Below, piece by piece: positions 12,282-25,314 of a DNA stretch of 64,000 nt. Numbering within the stretch: position 1 is the stretch's first letter; every line of letters starts with the position of its first letter. The notes beneath the pieces were generated by a model. That model made no database searches. It was given only the letters and a program-made list of their open reading frames with translations, and had not been told where the DNA came from. Source of the DNA: Marsupella aquatica (taxonomy: Eukaryota > Marchantiophyta); assembly GCA_973895155.1 (NCBI GenBank), contig OZ316895.1, positions 20,274,001 through 20,338,000 of the forward strand. The letters run 5' to 3'. The position numbers and the translations under genes were made by a program.

Positions 12282-15200
12282 AAGTGTTGCTTTTGTGGAG
12301 ATGTCGTGTGTTCACGTCCTCTGATAAGCACCTTCGATCAGCAAGGTGAGCAGGAGCTGTACTTGCCTCACCAACAGCAACCAACCTTAAATTATCAGTT
12401 CCCACTCACTGTGTCATTCCATTGGTTCCAGCTAGGGGTCACAGTGTAAACATAGCATGAAACACTCCTAATCAACTTGCTTACAAACTACAATATCCAG
12501 AAAGAGTGAAAGTCTCACCCTCCAGTGAGCAGCAGAGAGGTAGTTCACTAGATGTGTTGATGTGCAGTTAAACCTCCACTATTGCTTACTTCTGGTGTAT
12601 GCTGCTCAGAAGAAGACATATTAGTAGCAGCAAATTGCAAATAATGGCCATAAGCAAACCGTGAGAGTTTGCAAAATGCTACGACAAATCCATCACAGCA
12701 GTGCTCCACAGGAATGAAACCAAGCAAAATTTGGTGACCTCGGCCAATGACAAGGCCAATGTAGTGAACAATCCTTGACCGATCAGGATATGGATTGGAA
12801 TTACAATTAGTCAGCTCTTCTTCTTTGTTTTCTAACTCTGGGGGAAATGAGCATGACCAGGGAATTCTTTGAGAAATAGAAGTGCACAGGGAAAATGAAA
12901 TTGGCTCATTCAGCTACGCAAGACCGGCCATTGCAGCAAACTTGGACAGTTGTTCCGCAATACATAAAATACCCTGACTTACATGCAATCGATACAATCT
13001 GCTTCTGTTGGCTGTCCTACAGCTCACGGTAGTGCCGTTGGGATAGGGTAAGTGAATATTGTCATAGCTGAAGCACATTGAGCTTGCAGCAAGAAGTGAA
13101 GGAGCATGGCCAAAAGCAGAAAAGACAGACAGGTTTTACAAGAAGAAACTAACAACCGCCAATCTGCTCAAATCCGCTGCATAGATCAAACCCTCCAAAC
13201 TACACAGCCCTCCTTTGAAAACAATCCAATGTGCTTTGGCTGGTGGATGACAAGGACTGGGAGAAGAGGAAACGTCTACACAATCAATCCCAATGACGGG
13301 ACACAGAGACCAGGCACAGAGAGGATTTGTGCTTAGACAAAAACCACAAATTGTAGCATGGGCGCCATAGCATTGGGCGGCAATGGGAAGAATTACATCA
13401 AATGAGTGGACAGAGAATGAACAGTCCGGTTATAGGCAAACAGCGACTGATGCCCTGATGCAATGAAACACGCATTGACATAGCGGAGGGACATAAAAAC
13501 TACATAAGCCAACTTACTGACCTTTTAAGGCCCACAATTTCAAGGGGAGGGACAAAGACAGCAATAACAGACGCAGAGACAAAGCTGTACTCTGTCAATT
13601 GAGTAGGCAAGTGGGTGGGTGAAGATCAACAACCAATGTAGCAGCGCAACCAGAGTAGCAACAAAGAAGCAGGTTGCCCTCAGTCTCCTATTTTTCAAGC
13701 AGCTCATGCTCGCGGTCAATCTCCTATTCTGCAAGCAGCTCACGCTCGTCCCTCTTGTTCTGCAAGCAGGTCATTCTTGTCGGCGATGGTGCAAGCTGTC
13801 CTCCTAAACTTTGACACTCAAAATGAAAAGACCAAGCACCTCCAATCTGTTTGATCCCTTCCGCAAGCAGTCGAGTGGCAGACGATAATGTAGGGATCAA
13901 GAACCAAGTGCCAGGCGGACATTGCACAAAATGAGGACCGGGGGCAGAGACAAAATCTACCAAAATCTACCGAAATCTACTTCTTGGGGTCCAGCCCACG
14001 GATGGACATCATGCAAGGTGGTCAAAAATGGTAAGTGCAATTGTTGGAGAGCTGTACTCGCGATTACTAACGGTGCATCCACAAAACGCGTCATCAAGTT
14101 GTCAGTGCGGCCACAACAATTTTGATAGTCTCAGGATCACAGGTCCACAAACAAGTTGCAAATGAAGACACACAACGTCCAGGAGGGAAAGTCCGCAACA
14201 CTAACCCTTTGTAAAGCCCCCGAGCTTACCTTCTAGCTGCCGACGCAAAGAGAAAACCTACTTGGACACTGAAGCAACCCTAAACTCAAAGTCTCACCTT
14301 AGCGCAACAACTCCTGGATTGGATTCAGCTAGCTCAGGCTCAATGAAGCATGTCGCCTCGGGCTCTCCGGATCCTCCCAAGGCAGCAAACAAGTTAGGGT
14401 CCACGGTCCTTGTACCTTCACCGCACCGTTGTGTCCTTCCCAATGCCTCCTCTGTAGTTGCGTGTTGTCTGCAACTCTACAGCTCCCCGTGTTGCTCTGC
14501 CGCACTTAGTTATATTCCAACGCCCGATCGTGACCAAAAAGAGTTTTCTCCTGCTGGACAGCACTAGGCATTTGTTCAATCTCTTGATCACGCGTAAGCA
14601 GCTACAGGTATGAATCACTCAGTTGGCAGCTCAATACGCTTACAGCAAGAGGGCACAATAGGTAGAAGCTCGCGCTACCTAGACCAGCACAAGGACAAAG
14701 CATTAACATTGAAACTGTACCATGGAGCTGGAGAAAACCACAGAGTAATTTAAGCCTAACAATACCCTTCTTAGCTCCCGACTCCAAACTCTCGGCTCCC
14801 AGTTTGCAAGAACAAGCACTATGAAAATATGGATTCCCACATTGACTGTGTCCGTAGAACAGATGCAACCCGCATGCAACTTCACCAGCTCAACGGCAGC
14901 TTGACAACTGAAGGACCTCCCAATGAGCCTCACGGCCTCCCGATGCTCGTTATGGGTGCAGCAAAAGGGTCTATACCACAACTGTGACCGAGATTGTCAC
15001 CCAAAACCTTGAAGAAACCCCAACCTCCGACTCCTCAAACTCCGACAAGCTCCTCACGAACGTTGCAGCAGCCACAACCTTCTTCACCCTACCAGCCAAA
15101 AACTAAATGTCCCTAAAGGAGATCGAGCAGGAATGCAGGTCTATGAGTAGACTGCAAGCGCAAGGTTAGATCACTGCAACTGCCTGAACACTGCTCCTCG

Positions 15201-16646
15201 AGAGCATAAACAAGCATATAACGCGCGGGAAGTTCACTCCGCAATGGTCGCAAAAAGTGGGCAACACTGAAAGGAAAACCCTACGTAAAACCCCGAACAC
15301 TCCACCCCTCACGTTCTAAGTTCAATGACAATGGCGAAAACTCCAAAGAGACTCCCAAAGTGAAGTTTAGTGCCTGAAACCGAATTAGGGGAAGCCACTC
15401 AGCCTTACCGTTTGAGTGAGCCGTTGAGTGTCACCCAAAGTGGGACAAAGCTACAAAGTGTTACTGCATGGCCAACTTAGGCAATGAATGGTCATATTTG
15501 CACATACATGGTCGGTAGTGACATTTTATTGCACGCCGTAATCAGGATTAAGGTTGCCCAACATTATATCCGGTCCTAAAATGCAATATTCCCGGTGCAA
15601 GAATGTGACCTAGCTCTAATGTATGAAAAAGGACCGGTACAAATCTACCTTTGTGCATCTTGACCTTTTATAGATGGATTTAGTAATGGCCAAGAATATC
15701 TTGACCATCCCTCCATGGTCCAACCTCCATGAACCCCACTTCATTAAACCCAAAACCTTTTTGGTCACAAATAAGGACATTTAATGAGTTATGCCCCTTG
15801 CTATCACCCTCTTTATAGATTTATTTTTTTGTTTGAAATTTTACATTTATTCCGCGTGAACCCCACGGATGGGGGAACCAGTAGGCCAAATGGCATCATA
15901 AAACCTCAACACCCAAAGGAGGCAATAACAAAGAGTTACTCAACCAGGGTCATCAGATCAGGCAAAGATTGCGAAGCCGTTCTTCTAGTGGTCCATGCAA
16001 CAAGTAACAACTAGGGAATAAGCACTAGAAGGCGCAGTAGGTCAGCATAGTGTAAGTGTAAAGTGTCAAAGCATTGTCTAGTACTAAATTAATCCACCTG
16101 ATTAGTAAGAAGGGGGTGTATACTGTAATGGGAAAAAGAAAAAAAACCAAGGCATGAGCAAGGGCCACCAAGAGTGGTGCAGCTATAAGCTATAGGGATT
16201 GAACACAATGCGGGGGGGCAGTGGCACTATGTATGAGGAAATCACGGGAGTATCGGTGTCAAATGAGTCGACAAAACTCCCAGATAGCCACACAGTATAA
16301 ATCAATCTCACAGAAGGCTGCCATCAATGGAGGAAACAATTTGACACGACCCACATCTGAGAGTGTGAATTCGCTCGATCTCCAGCAGTTCTTTGGCACT
16401 CGATAGACGTCGGTGCTTTCGGCTCAAAGATGAAGGAGAATTACCCCTCCTCAACATAGAGTGAACATTACCCATGATGTGCTAGACTATTCACCCTTCA
16501 CAAAGTAGCAAGGTTACTTCTCATAGTCTTTTAGTGAACCATAAAACTCTCATAGTCTTTTCTAGTCTTCAACAAAACCGGTGCAATGGGTGCGAGTTGT
16601 TTTAAGTATGGAAAAAGGACTTAGTGGGCATAGTCCTATAAGGTAT
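12282..16646. other. CACTA right arm, no recognisable gene
   Basis: I see only short ORFs without family motifs. The last about 150 bases contain AGTCTTTT and AGTCCTATA subterminal words like those at the left end. The arm could contain the transposase promoter and leader exons, but nothing decides it. Confidence 0.6.
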
Positions 16647-16675
16647 GGTCTAAATTGCCCCGGTTTCTACTAGTG
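16647..16675 (-). repeat. CACTA right terminal inverted repeat
   Basis: The reverse complement reads CACTAGTAGAAACCGGGG then CAATTTAGACC. It mirrors the left end and is followed directly by the duplicated CAT. Confidence 0.95.
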
Positions 16676-16678
16676 CAT

Positions 16679-19600
16679 GCATGACGAGTGTCAACACCTT
16701 GCAATGGGGCTTAACTCTTTTTTAGAGTTAAATCTACCACTACTGCCCCTTCTTATCATTGTCCGAATTCCTAGGACGGGCGAATAGCAGGACAGTAGGT
16801 CATTTTCCCTTAATCTCTCTCTTCTTCTTCACTCACACACCCAACTGGGTAATTTTACTTCCACCGCTGGAAAGATAACCTTGAAGGGTGGTTATCACTC
16901 CCCTGCTCTCCCACTGGAAAACACTCCCCACACCCCACTCTTGATCTCAACACGGTCAGTGGACATCTACAAGCTATCCTCGCAGACTCCTTACATAACC
17001 GTCACCCAAGATAGTACCCTGTTTCCTTCACAAAGGACTGCAGGATTACCACTTGCTATCCCAACAAGACAAGTGCTGACCCTGCTCTCATCCTCAAGCT
17101 TCAAGCTTCACCTCTCCGGTATCAAATCACACCTGAGTCCACATACATGCTCACTGGTTTGACATCTCACTAGGCAGCTGCTTCAAGACTAAGGGTTACA
17201 CGCAAGTCTTTACTAGAGAGAATAGAAACAAGTTCAGATCATAACACCTCCCTTGACCTTCTCCTTGCTGCCTACCTAGTGGACTAGTTCACTGTTCCCC
17301 CCTTACTAGTGCCTCAAGCTCATGCTGCTGCTCTCCAAGGAAGAGCCCAGCCCCCAAGCTCCCAGCCTCTAAGAAAGTGGACAGCTGAACAAGTGAGAAG
17401 ATAGCCCCCTGCTTCTCCTCTTTATTTCTACACCTCAGGGCTCCAAACCAAACCCACGCCAAACCAAACCAAGCCTAAGGTGCTAACTCAGGTTAGTAGT
17501 TACGGCAAACTTACTACTTTCTTGCTAAAGTTTAACTCGGGTTAAATCTCTATTTTACCGCAGGTTAACTTAACTACAACCAGTACTTTGGTTTCCACAC
17601 AAGACCTAAACAGCGGCAACCTCTCGGCAAGACGAGTAACCAGGGTACCCCCTTTGGTAACTCTTACAACTAACCGCGTGAGTTGTAAACTAACTGGAAC
17701 ACAATATTTCTCACGGTAACAACTCCAAGTTTGGCCTACAACTGAGGGTTAATACGCCATTGAGTTTTGGGTTACCACTGAGTCTCGGGTTTTACCGCTG
17801 AGACTCGGGTTACCACAGAAGTACAGGTCAGCTTTTACACAGTTGTAAACTTACCCGAATAGTACAACTGTCGCTTGAGTTGGTTCCAACTAGAATGTTG
17901 GCATTAGCAGTTATTCTATGGCTACTGTGCAAGTGCAAGGCCGAGCTATCTAGCAACAACTCATCGTATACCAGCACCCCTCAAGTGTTGGGCTTCATAA
18001 TAGCCCGACAACTTATTACAAATAGTGGTTTTCATGAAAACTCCTTAGCATATCCTATTGGGATAAAAAATGGTTTCTCGGGCCTCCATGAAGTCGAGGC
18101 ACCCCTATTGGGCCCTCCCCTGGTCTCCCTGCTGGCCTAGACCCGGCCTCAAAGTCCTTCAAACGGCTCAGAACCAACGCTGCCGCAAGCTTAAGTAGAG
18201 TTGCTACGAACTCCTTAAACGAAGAGCTAAGAACGCTCCCTTGGTATCCCGAATGAAGTCTCTAGCAAACAGCAGGTCGCGAGTTCAAGCCCAGCCGCCG
18301 ACAGCCAACTACCAGGTAAGTTTTGGCAAAGACCACCCCCTTTTCCTCCTTTCGCAAAGACTACTCGCGAAATGAATTTTTTTTCTCCTCCCTTCACAAG
18401 TCGCGAGCAGCGGCGAAGTGCTGCTGCTTCATGTTCTCCCTGGCAGCTACTCCATAGCTCATAAATCAGCAAGCTCACCTCCGCAACATTGACTTCTATC
18501 AGCCTAGCTCCCAAGCTCTACTTCTCCATAGCTACTCAGCAACACTGGAGCAGCTTCCTGAGAAGCTCGCAGCAGTATGCTCTATCCACAATTCTCAGCA
18601 TAGAAGCAACGTAGCTTCTCTTATTCAGCAGCAACCTTACTTAGCCAGCTCTATTTGATTTCCTTCAGCAACACTAAGCTGCAACGAGTTAGCTTTATCC
18701 CACAGTATAGCTTTTCAGCCAATCTTAGCTGCAGCAGCGGCTCTCCATAGCTTAGCAGCAAAGAGCTCAGCAGTAATTTCTTGATTAGAGCTTCTCCTAT
18801 CAGAGCTTTGACTGATCAGCAGCATGAAGCTCCGACATCGAGCTTCTCATAGCACTAAACTATCCTCAGCATCTGGGCAGCATTCAATCTTCCAATAGCT
18901 TCGAGCCAGCAGTAAGGTTGCTTCCAGTCCGCAGCAGCAAGTCCATGATAGCAGCTTCAAGTTCAAGTAGCAACGAGTAGTAGGATCAAATTTTCTTCAA
19001 CAGCATCAAGCTTTAGTGAAGTAGGACCAGGACTTCTCAATAGCACAGCAGCCATAACGAGTTCAATGGCAGCACAACACCACTCTCTTCAGCAGCGAGT
19101 TCCCCAGCAACGGACTCCAACAATACAAAGCTTCAGGCAATTACCAACAATTTCCCCATTAGCAACCAAGCTTCAATTGCAGCGCACGAAATTGAATCTT
19201 TTGCCACCACTAGATTGCCCGGGGGATGAGATTTTCTTATCCCAAGAGTTCCTTCCAACATCACAGAGTTTCTCCCAGTAGCTCAATTCAATTCATGCCT
19301 TACCTTCAGGCAATTTCTGTGGTTCCTCCGCTTCTCCCGAGTCAATTCACATTGTCCTTATAGAAGGATGTTCGTTTCCCTTAATTACACCCTTGAATTT
19401 CTCCCTGATTGTTGCTGCTCCTTCCTTGGCTTCTACGTAGATTGTCCCTGCATTTTGTATCCTTATGAGAAGGACTCCCATGATGACACCTGGCTCCTAG
19501 ACAAACTCCCGTAGCACTACTTGCTTTGTACTCAGAACTCGCCCCTACTTCTATGGTATCCCGTCTTAAGTGTACTTATAACAAAGCTCCAGTTTCATAA

Positions 19601-19961
19601 ATCTCCAGCATTGTGCCCTGCCCTCCGTTTTGTCTGAAATTTTGCCAGTGTGTCCCTTGAACCTAAGACTATCTACTTACTGGATTTCCAGGTCTAACTC
19701 TATTTGGAGACTTTTCTATAATTCTGCAGAGTAGACTATTTGTCACTTTCTACTTTTACTTCTTGAGATTTCCTAACCTATCCTAATTCAACTAGACTTT
19801 AACTAAGACCTTCCTAACTATCCCTACTTAATCTCCTTGACCCATTGTGCATCAGTTTACTTACTTTAACCTTACGTCTACTTCTAACTGGGGTTACTTC
19901 TAACTATAGTTAGTCCATTTTTAACTTTAGTTAAACCTACTACCTAATTTGGCATCCGACA
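16679..19961. other. Non-coding block between repeat copies; possible long solo LTR
   Basis: No gene recognised. The block begins (16682) with TGACGAGTGTCAACACC and ends with GGCATCCGACA; read on minus it starts TGTCGGATGCC and ends CTCGTCA, the TG...CA layout of an LTR. The flanking pentamers (ATGCA and ATGAG) agree only in part. In the related right-hand copy, repeats A and B are only about 200 bp apart, so this 3.3 kb is extra sequence here. The LTR interpretation is tentative. Confidence 0.3.
18380..19280. repeat. AGC-word-rich low-complexity region
   Basis: The words CAGCA, AGCTTC, AGCAGC and TAGCTTCTC recur very often without a fixed period. This is a compositional repeat rather than a coding region; no frame stays open for long. 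Confidence 0.6.
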
Positions 19962-20176
19962 ATGAGTCACCAACCTATACACCAGACTAGTTACTATGTT
20001 AAAACATAAAAATATATAACCCACTTATGTGCATGTGTAAGTGTGGATAAGAACAAAGGTTGTGCGGATTCTTCAACCTCGCAAAGGAATCGCACACCAA
20101 AATGATGCACGATGAATTGCTAAATATAAATTTTCTCCATAACTCAAAACTGAAATTCAACGTGATTTGGAAATCC
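19962..20176. repeat. 215-bp direct repeat B' (pairs with 23995-24209)
   Basis: Starts ATGAGTCACCAACC and ends GTGATTTGGAAATCC. Its partner at 23995-24209 has the same length and strand and about 90 percent identity by eye. The two flank the gag-protease pseudogene, as LTR portions would. Just after it lies TGGCGACTC, which resembles a primer-binding site for plus-strand reading, although the gag frame is on minus. Confidence 0.8.
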
Positions 20177-20483
20177 CCTGGCGACTCATTCTCAATTCTT
20201 TCTCTATAGTCTTCACTCTCTCTTTTTCAAAGGTTTTAAAGGTTTCCACCTTCATGTACGAAATCAATCCTTCTTCTATAAAACCTAAGAACCCATGAGA
20301 AAAACCCTACCCATTTTCTACTTCAAGCAAGATGTGTTCTATCTTTGTACCATTGTATTCTCGCTCTACCACGGTACTTCCCCAAAATCCTTAAATTTCT
20401 AGAGTCACCCGTGGCAATGGTCTCTCCCTCAAGCTGTCTCGATTCCTTGCATGATCTAGACACACAGTCAAGAATTGTACTGT

Positions 20484-22611
20484 TCATTTTTCATCTTTGC
20501 TCCTAATCCTGGCATATGATGAACCATCATTCATTGTCTTTGTCTCCATCCGCAATCCTGTTATGTACGACATTCCAAGTATAATCGGATACATAGCTGA
20601 CTCTTGGACAAATTTTTTTTGCCCCTCCTTGATCTTTCCTATCGTAATGTTAACATTGGGACAGGCTCCCCATAAGCTACCTTTAGAATTGTTTGATGCT
20701 CTCATCAACCATCCATGCTCCTTGTCGACAAGCCAATCCCCTTTGTCAAACAGTTTCTTGGACATGAGGTTAATTTCTGACCATGAATCCACCAATGCCA
20801 CAACAGGTTCTTCCAAGTGTCCGATGTGCACCAAGGTTTCCGTAATGGCTCTAGCCCAATGATTGCGCAAATAGTGACTCGTTCGAGCCACTTGCTCCTC
20901 TTCATCAGCAAATTGCACTCTAGATGATTGATAGCATAGAGCCACATTCTCGTCTCATTCTCCCATGATTTGTTGTACACTCGTAGCTTCTGGTTCAGCC
21001 AAACTCTGACGCTTTTTTTTTATGATATCAATGATGACTTCATGAAACTCTCATTTTGCAATACCCAACATGTACTTCGCCCAATGTGAACTCCACTTTG
21101 CCATTGAGAATCCTCTCCTCCAGCACTTTCTTCAGATTTGTAGCTAGCTCAATGTCGGATTGCAATTTGTATGCTGGCCCTTTTCCCTTCTCTTTTGATT
21201 GATTTCTCCTCCCCTTCATGGAAGACGCTTCATCCATCATTTCCTCTCGAGGTGGAGTTGAATCAACATGCACTCTTTCCTCCCTTGCCGGTCGCTTTGA
21301 TGGTCCTTCATTGGCCTCGGTTCTCCTTTGCTTGTCTTCTACTAATACCTCATGTTGACTTTGGGCAATATACGCATGCACCAAGAAGGAGTCAATTGGA
21401 TCATTCCAACCTATGATTTGTTGAATGGTTTGGCCAGCCTGAGATAGAGATTCTAAGGACATTTTTCCCTTGTCCATATACCTCTTAGCAAAAGGCCATA
21501 GCTCACTTGCTTCTCCTTGTACATTGTTGTACGTCATTTGGGCTTGCTTACCCTCATGTCTTGCAGGTACCACCTTTGCACCATAGACTATCGCTTCAAT
21601 AGATGCTGCTGCATTTTCCGCCGCCATCTCATCCAAAACTTTCTTCATTCCTCCCCGCCCAAAGTTGGTCTTTATTGGGAGACCAATTTCCTTTGTGCAT
21701 ATTCTCCCTTCTTTGAAGAAGACCACATTATTTCTCATTGCATCTTTAAAATTGTCACAAGCACTTCGAGCATGGTCTGTGCTCTCACACCACATGCAGC
21801 GTGAGACAAACCCTTCCTGATGTACAGGTTTGGCTTCCAATGAATGATACTTCTCCTCTAATCTTGTTAGTTTGATGCGCAACTCCCTCATTCCTTTCAC
21901 CAACTCCTCTATGCTTGACTCCTCACTTGATCTTGCTACAATTGTAGACTTTGATACCAGCTCCACCTGAGGTTCTCCCAAACGCCTAGTAGGAGATTTC
22001 TTGCTTATCATGATCTTCTCTCTCCTCCGCTGCCTCTTTGTTAATAGTGACGTTGCTTCCTCCACATCTTTCCAAGTGGTCTTCAATCCTTGCTCTTTAG
22101 TTGTGTCTTCCAACAATGGCTCCAAAAATTCTAGAGTCTTTCACAAAATTGAATTAAAAAACCCTATACTTATTCGCGCGTGATGGGTTGGAAGAAAATA
22201 AGTGAGGACCCGGGAGGATCATTTTGTGAGTCGCTATGAATCCTCCATGAAATATTTATCCTTCAAGGCTCTAGAGAATGCCTCCCAGGTTTCTCTATGC
22301 CTCTCCATCAGCTTCTTGATTTTCTCACAAAATTTTGGCAAGACAGCAAGCTCAAAGCTTGCAATCATCTCACTTTCAAGTACTTTGCTTAGCTCCATCT
22401 CTTGAGTATAGAAACACAGGTACTTCAAAATATTTTGCCCATCGAATTGATCATTTTTGTTGACAATAGCTTGTAGTGCTTTGGTTGTCAACACCTTCTT
22501 CTTCTCCGCTGCTTGTTGCTCCTTCATGTATAGGTTGAAGGCGTGAAGCATTTGCATGGTTGATGCATCAAACATCATTGATGGTCCTCCTTCTCCTTCC
22601 TTGTTTGCCAT
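20484..22611 (-). pseudogene. LTR-retrotransposon gag-protease remnant
   Basis: Three open stretches (22611-22234, 22125-21040, 20945-20484) form one decayed polyprotein. The start resembles gag (ETWEAFSRALKDKYF). A Cys-Cys-His-Cys knuckle (CMWCESTDHARSAC) lies near 21790. The last part resembles a retroviral-type aspartic protease: VVALVDSWSEINLMSKKLF, where the expected Asp-Ser/Thr-Gly catalytic triplet reads Asp-Ser-Trp, then YPIILGMSYITGL. TAG at 22234 and TGAs after 21040 interrupt it, and the frame shifts by one between 21040 and 20945. No reverse transcriptase or integrase follows, so the element is internally deleted. All the stops are one C-to-T step from sense codons. Confidence 0.8.
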
Positions 22612-23665
22612 TTTACAGTGCGCAGGTTCTGCAGCCCAGAATCTTTCACGTTGAGTTCACCAAATATGACATGAAGTTCGTGGGCGATGTCAAGAAAGCC
22701 CGAGCTTCTCTCTATCAGAAGAATAGTGCGCTACAATATGCTAATAAAACACTACGATCATTACCCAAAAATGTTCAATTGTCATGGGAACAACGAATGA
22801 AATCAGGGATGAAATGATCATGGTATATGCCAACTCCCCAAAATTTCTGATGATGAAGGTTCAAAATTCAATTTTTCGGCGATATATCACCTGAACATTA
22901 CAATCTATACTAAAATTAGGCCTATGAACTCTATTAAGATCCATCTTCTAGTTCAAAATCACAATATAGGCTTTTTGAACATAGGAAATTCATGTACGAT
23001 TATCAACTTCCTTTGAATCCTATCAAGCAAGCCAAGTACTTACTAACCTATCATCCCTCAAAGGTTCGAGTCAAAATTCTATCTTCATCAATGGTTACAA
23101 AGAAAAATGATGAACCTATCTAGATTGCAGGCTATGAAGACCCTGTCGTTGTCACCATACTATATATCTCACTTAAAGATAGATATATCCTCAAAATGTT
23201 TTTCTAGGCATGACATAGCCTCTTGTCTATTTCCAAGAAAAAATTCACCTATGCATCTTATTCTAGAAAAATATGACAAACAATATTCAAATTCAGAAAA
23301 ATATGGTTCTATTTGAACATAATCTAAGTCTTTAAATCATCATAACTTTCTAGTATTGTACAACCAAAATCAAGTGATTCCAAAAGCAAACTTTGTGTGC
23401 TCATCAAGGTGATCAAAACTAGACTACTATCTCTCCAAGGAAAATATATTACAATGATTTCCTATATAGAAAAACCTTTACTACTTAATAATTTACTAAC
23501 AATGTCACATCTCTAGCTTCCAAGCAAATTCTATGAATTCTCATACTTTCCACATACTCTTGCACATAGATTTGGAATAATGAAGAAAACTCTCCATGCC
23601 CCCCTAAGGGGTAGGCCTCATATTTATAGTGCTTTGGAGGACAATGACTCACCCCTTTGGTACAC

Positions 23666-23792
23666 ATGGTCCAATAATATTTGAACATGTAACCAATAAA
23701 GTGTTTGGATGCTATTGTGCATGTTTCCATGTTTATGCTCCTTTCGACACCTAATTGGCCATGTGTTTGATTCTAAATGGACATGCAACCAT
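23666..23792. repeat. Dispersed repeat copy A (pairs with 1-127)
   Basis: 127 bases collinear with 1-127, starting ATGGTCCAAT and ending ATGCAACCAT. Similarity stops where the CACTA element interrupts the other copy. Confidence 0.85.
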
Positions 23793-23994
23793 GCAAGGCT
23801 ATTTTACACATGTATGTCATTTATCCCTATATATTTGCTATGTCACAAATCTAGTGAAAAAGTAAAGCCACCTAGCAGGTCTATACTCTTAGAGATTAGA
23901 ATACTTATTCCTATAATCCACAATACTTTATTTAGAAGTGCTTTGTCATCACTCTAACCCATCATAAGATGCCTAAATTTTGTAACTAAGCATG

Positions 23995-24209
23995 ATGAGT
24001 CATCAACCTACACACCAAACTAGTTACTATGTTAAAATATAAAAATATATAACCCACTTATGTGCATATGTAAGTGTGGGTAAGAACAAAGGTTGTGCGG
24101 ATTCTTCAACCTCTTGAAGGAATCGCACACCAAAGTTATGCACGATGAATTTCCAAAAATAAACTTTCTCCATAACTTGAAACTGAAATTTAACGTGATT
24201 TGGAAATCC
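23995..24209. repeat. 215-bp direct repeat B (pairs with 19962-20176)
   Basis: Same strand and length as the 19962 copy, with scattered substitutions. Together with repeat A just upstream it may be part of the LTR of the gag-protease element. Confidence 0.8.
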
Positions 24210-25314
24210 AACTGACGCCCCGTGCACTCCGTCCATTGCTGCTTTCTTGCCTTAGAGTTGTTGCTTCCTCCTCTCATTCCTTGTCCCTTTATGAATCGGC
24301 AACCCGCTACAAGCATAGGTACCCAATTTATGGTCTTATTTGTCATCTTAAGTCGAGATGTTGCAAACCCAAAATATACCCGTGTAACTTAGGTGTAATA
24401 TTTGCACCAAAGTTACCACGACAATGTAAGACTCCAGGTCCGTTCATTAGTCCCCAACGTCCTCCAATACCACCTTTTTGTGGCTTGATTAGAAGACATC
24501 CGATCAACCTAAGCAGTCTCCAAAATTATCTCTTCCACCTTCCCAAATGGCAACACCAATTCAATCAGAAGTAGGAAGAGTCGGTGAAACGAGAACGACC
24601 AAGAGTGATAAGAGCTCACCTGCCCAGATTGTAGGGCGGGAATCCAATCGATCTTTCAGATTTAACTTTGAAACCTCCAATTGAAGACACAATGGTGTAG
24701 AGATCAACTGGTCCTAAACCAGCCCGAGTAGCAGAATCCTGCTAAGAAGCAACTTTGACCAAATGTTGAAGCAACACTTCAATCAATATGTGGGCACATT
24801 AGAATCTTGGAAGGGCAGACCTCAGTGCATCTCTTGGTGTAGCTCATAGCTAAAAATAGGGCATTTCACAAAGGAATAATTGGTCTCGATGTCAATGAGT
24901 CCCCTGCCTCAAACCCAACTTGGATTTGCAGCCAGTAAGACCCCCCAAGTGTCAAAGAATCTTGAGTGAGTGAGGTTTTTAACGACGCTTGATGATAGAG
25001 GTAGTAATCCAAAGAACAAGATGTTCAAATATGATACATCTGCGACGAAAGTTCCGCTTCAATGCACAATCAGCGACAACCTAAAACTTTCTGAACTCTG
25101 TCGTAATCGAGATAGTTGAGATTGGATCATCTTTTGATGATAAAAAACCCCTTAATCCATTCAATCAATGCAGATCTGTTCCAATCTCCCGAGTCGAGCA
25201 CAACCGGCATGACCACTCGATTCCCCAAAGCCCTAAACCCCTAGTTCCTTCAGCTCCATCGTCAGTTCAGTTAGTTCAGTCAGTCCTCTAGAGAAGGGTC
25301 CAGATCCACTATAT
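24210..25314. other. Gene-free interval
   Basis: Only short open frames without motifs. I see no gene, terminal repeat or structured RNA here. Confidence 0.5.

Larger units (their letters stand above)
128..16675 (-). mobile_element. Complete CACTA (En/Spm-type) DNA transposon, 16.5 kb
   Basis: Both ends carry the same inverted terminal repeat beginning CACTAGTAGAAACCGGGG (128-157 and, reversed, 16647-16675), with one small indel. The flanking trinucleotide CAT is duplicated (125-127 and 16676-16678), the 3-bp duplication expected of CACTA elements. The interior encodes transposase domains typical of plant CACTA elements, all on the minus strand. Subterminal regions (about 160-480 and 16500-16650) are full of short AGTCGTTT, AGTCTTTT and AGTCCTATA-like words on both strands, the usual binding sites of TnpA-type proteins. 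The right third holds no recognisable gene. Autonomy is doubtful because the transposase reading frame has a TGA. Boundaries are seen directly; activity is not known. Confidence 0.95.

Noticed and set aside
18230-18310. tRNA/SINE-like B box (GAGTTCAAGCCC)
   Set aside because: No matching A box at the right spacing, no cloverleaf and no A tail; lies in AGC-rich low-complexity sequence.
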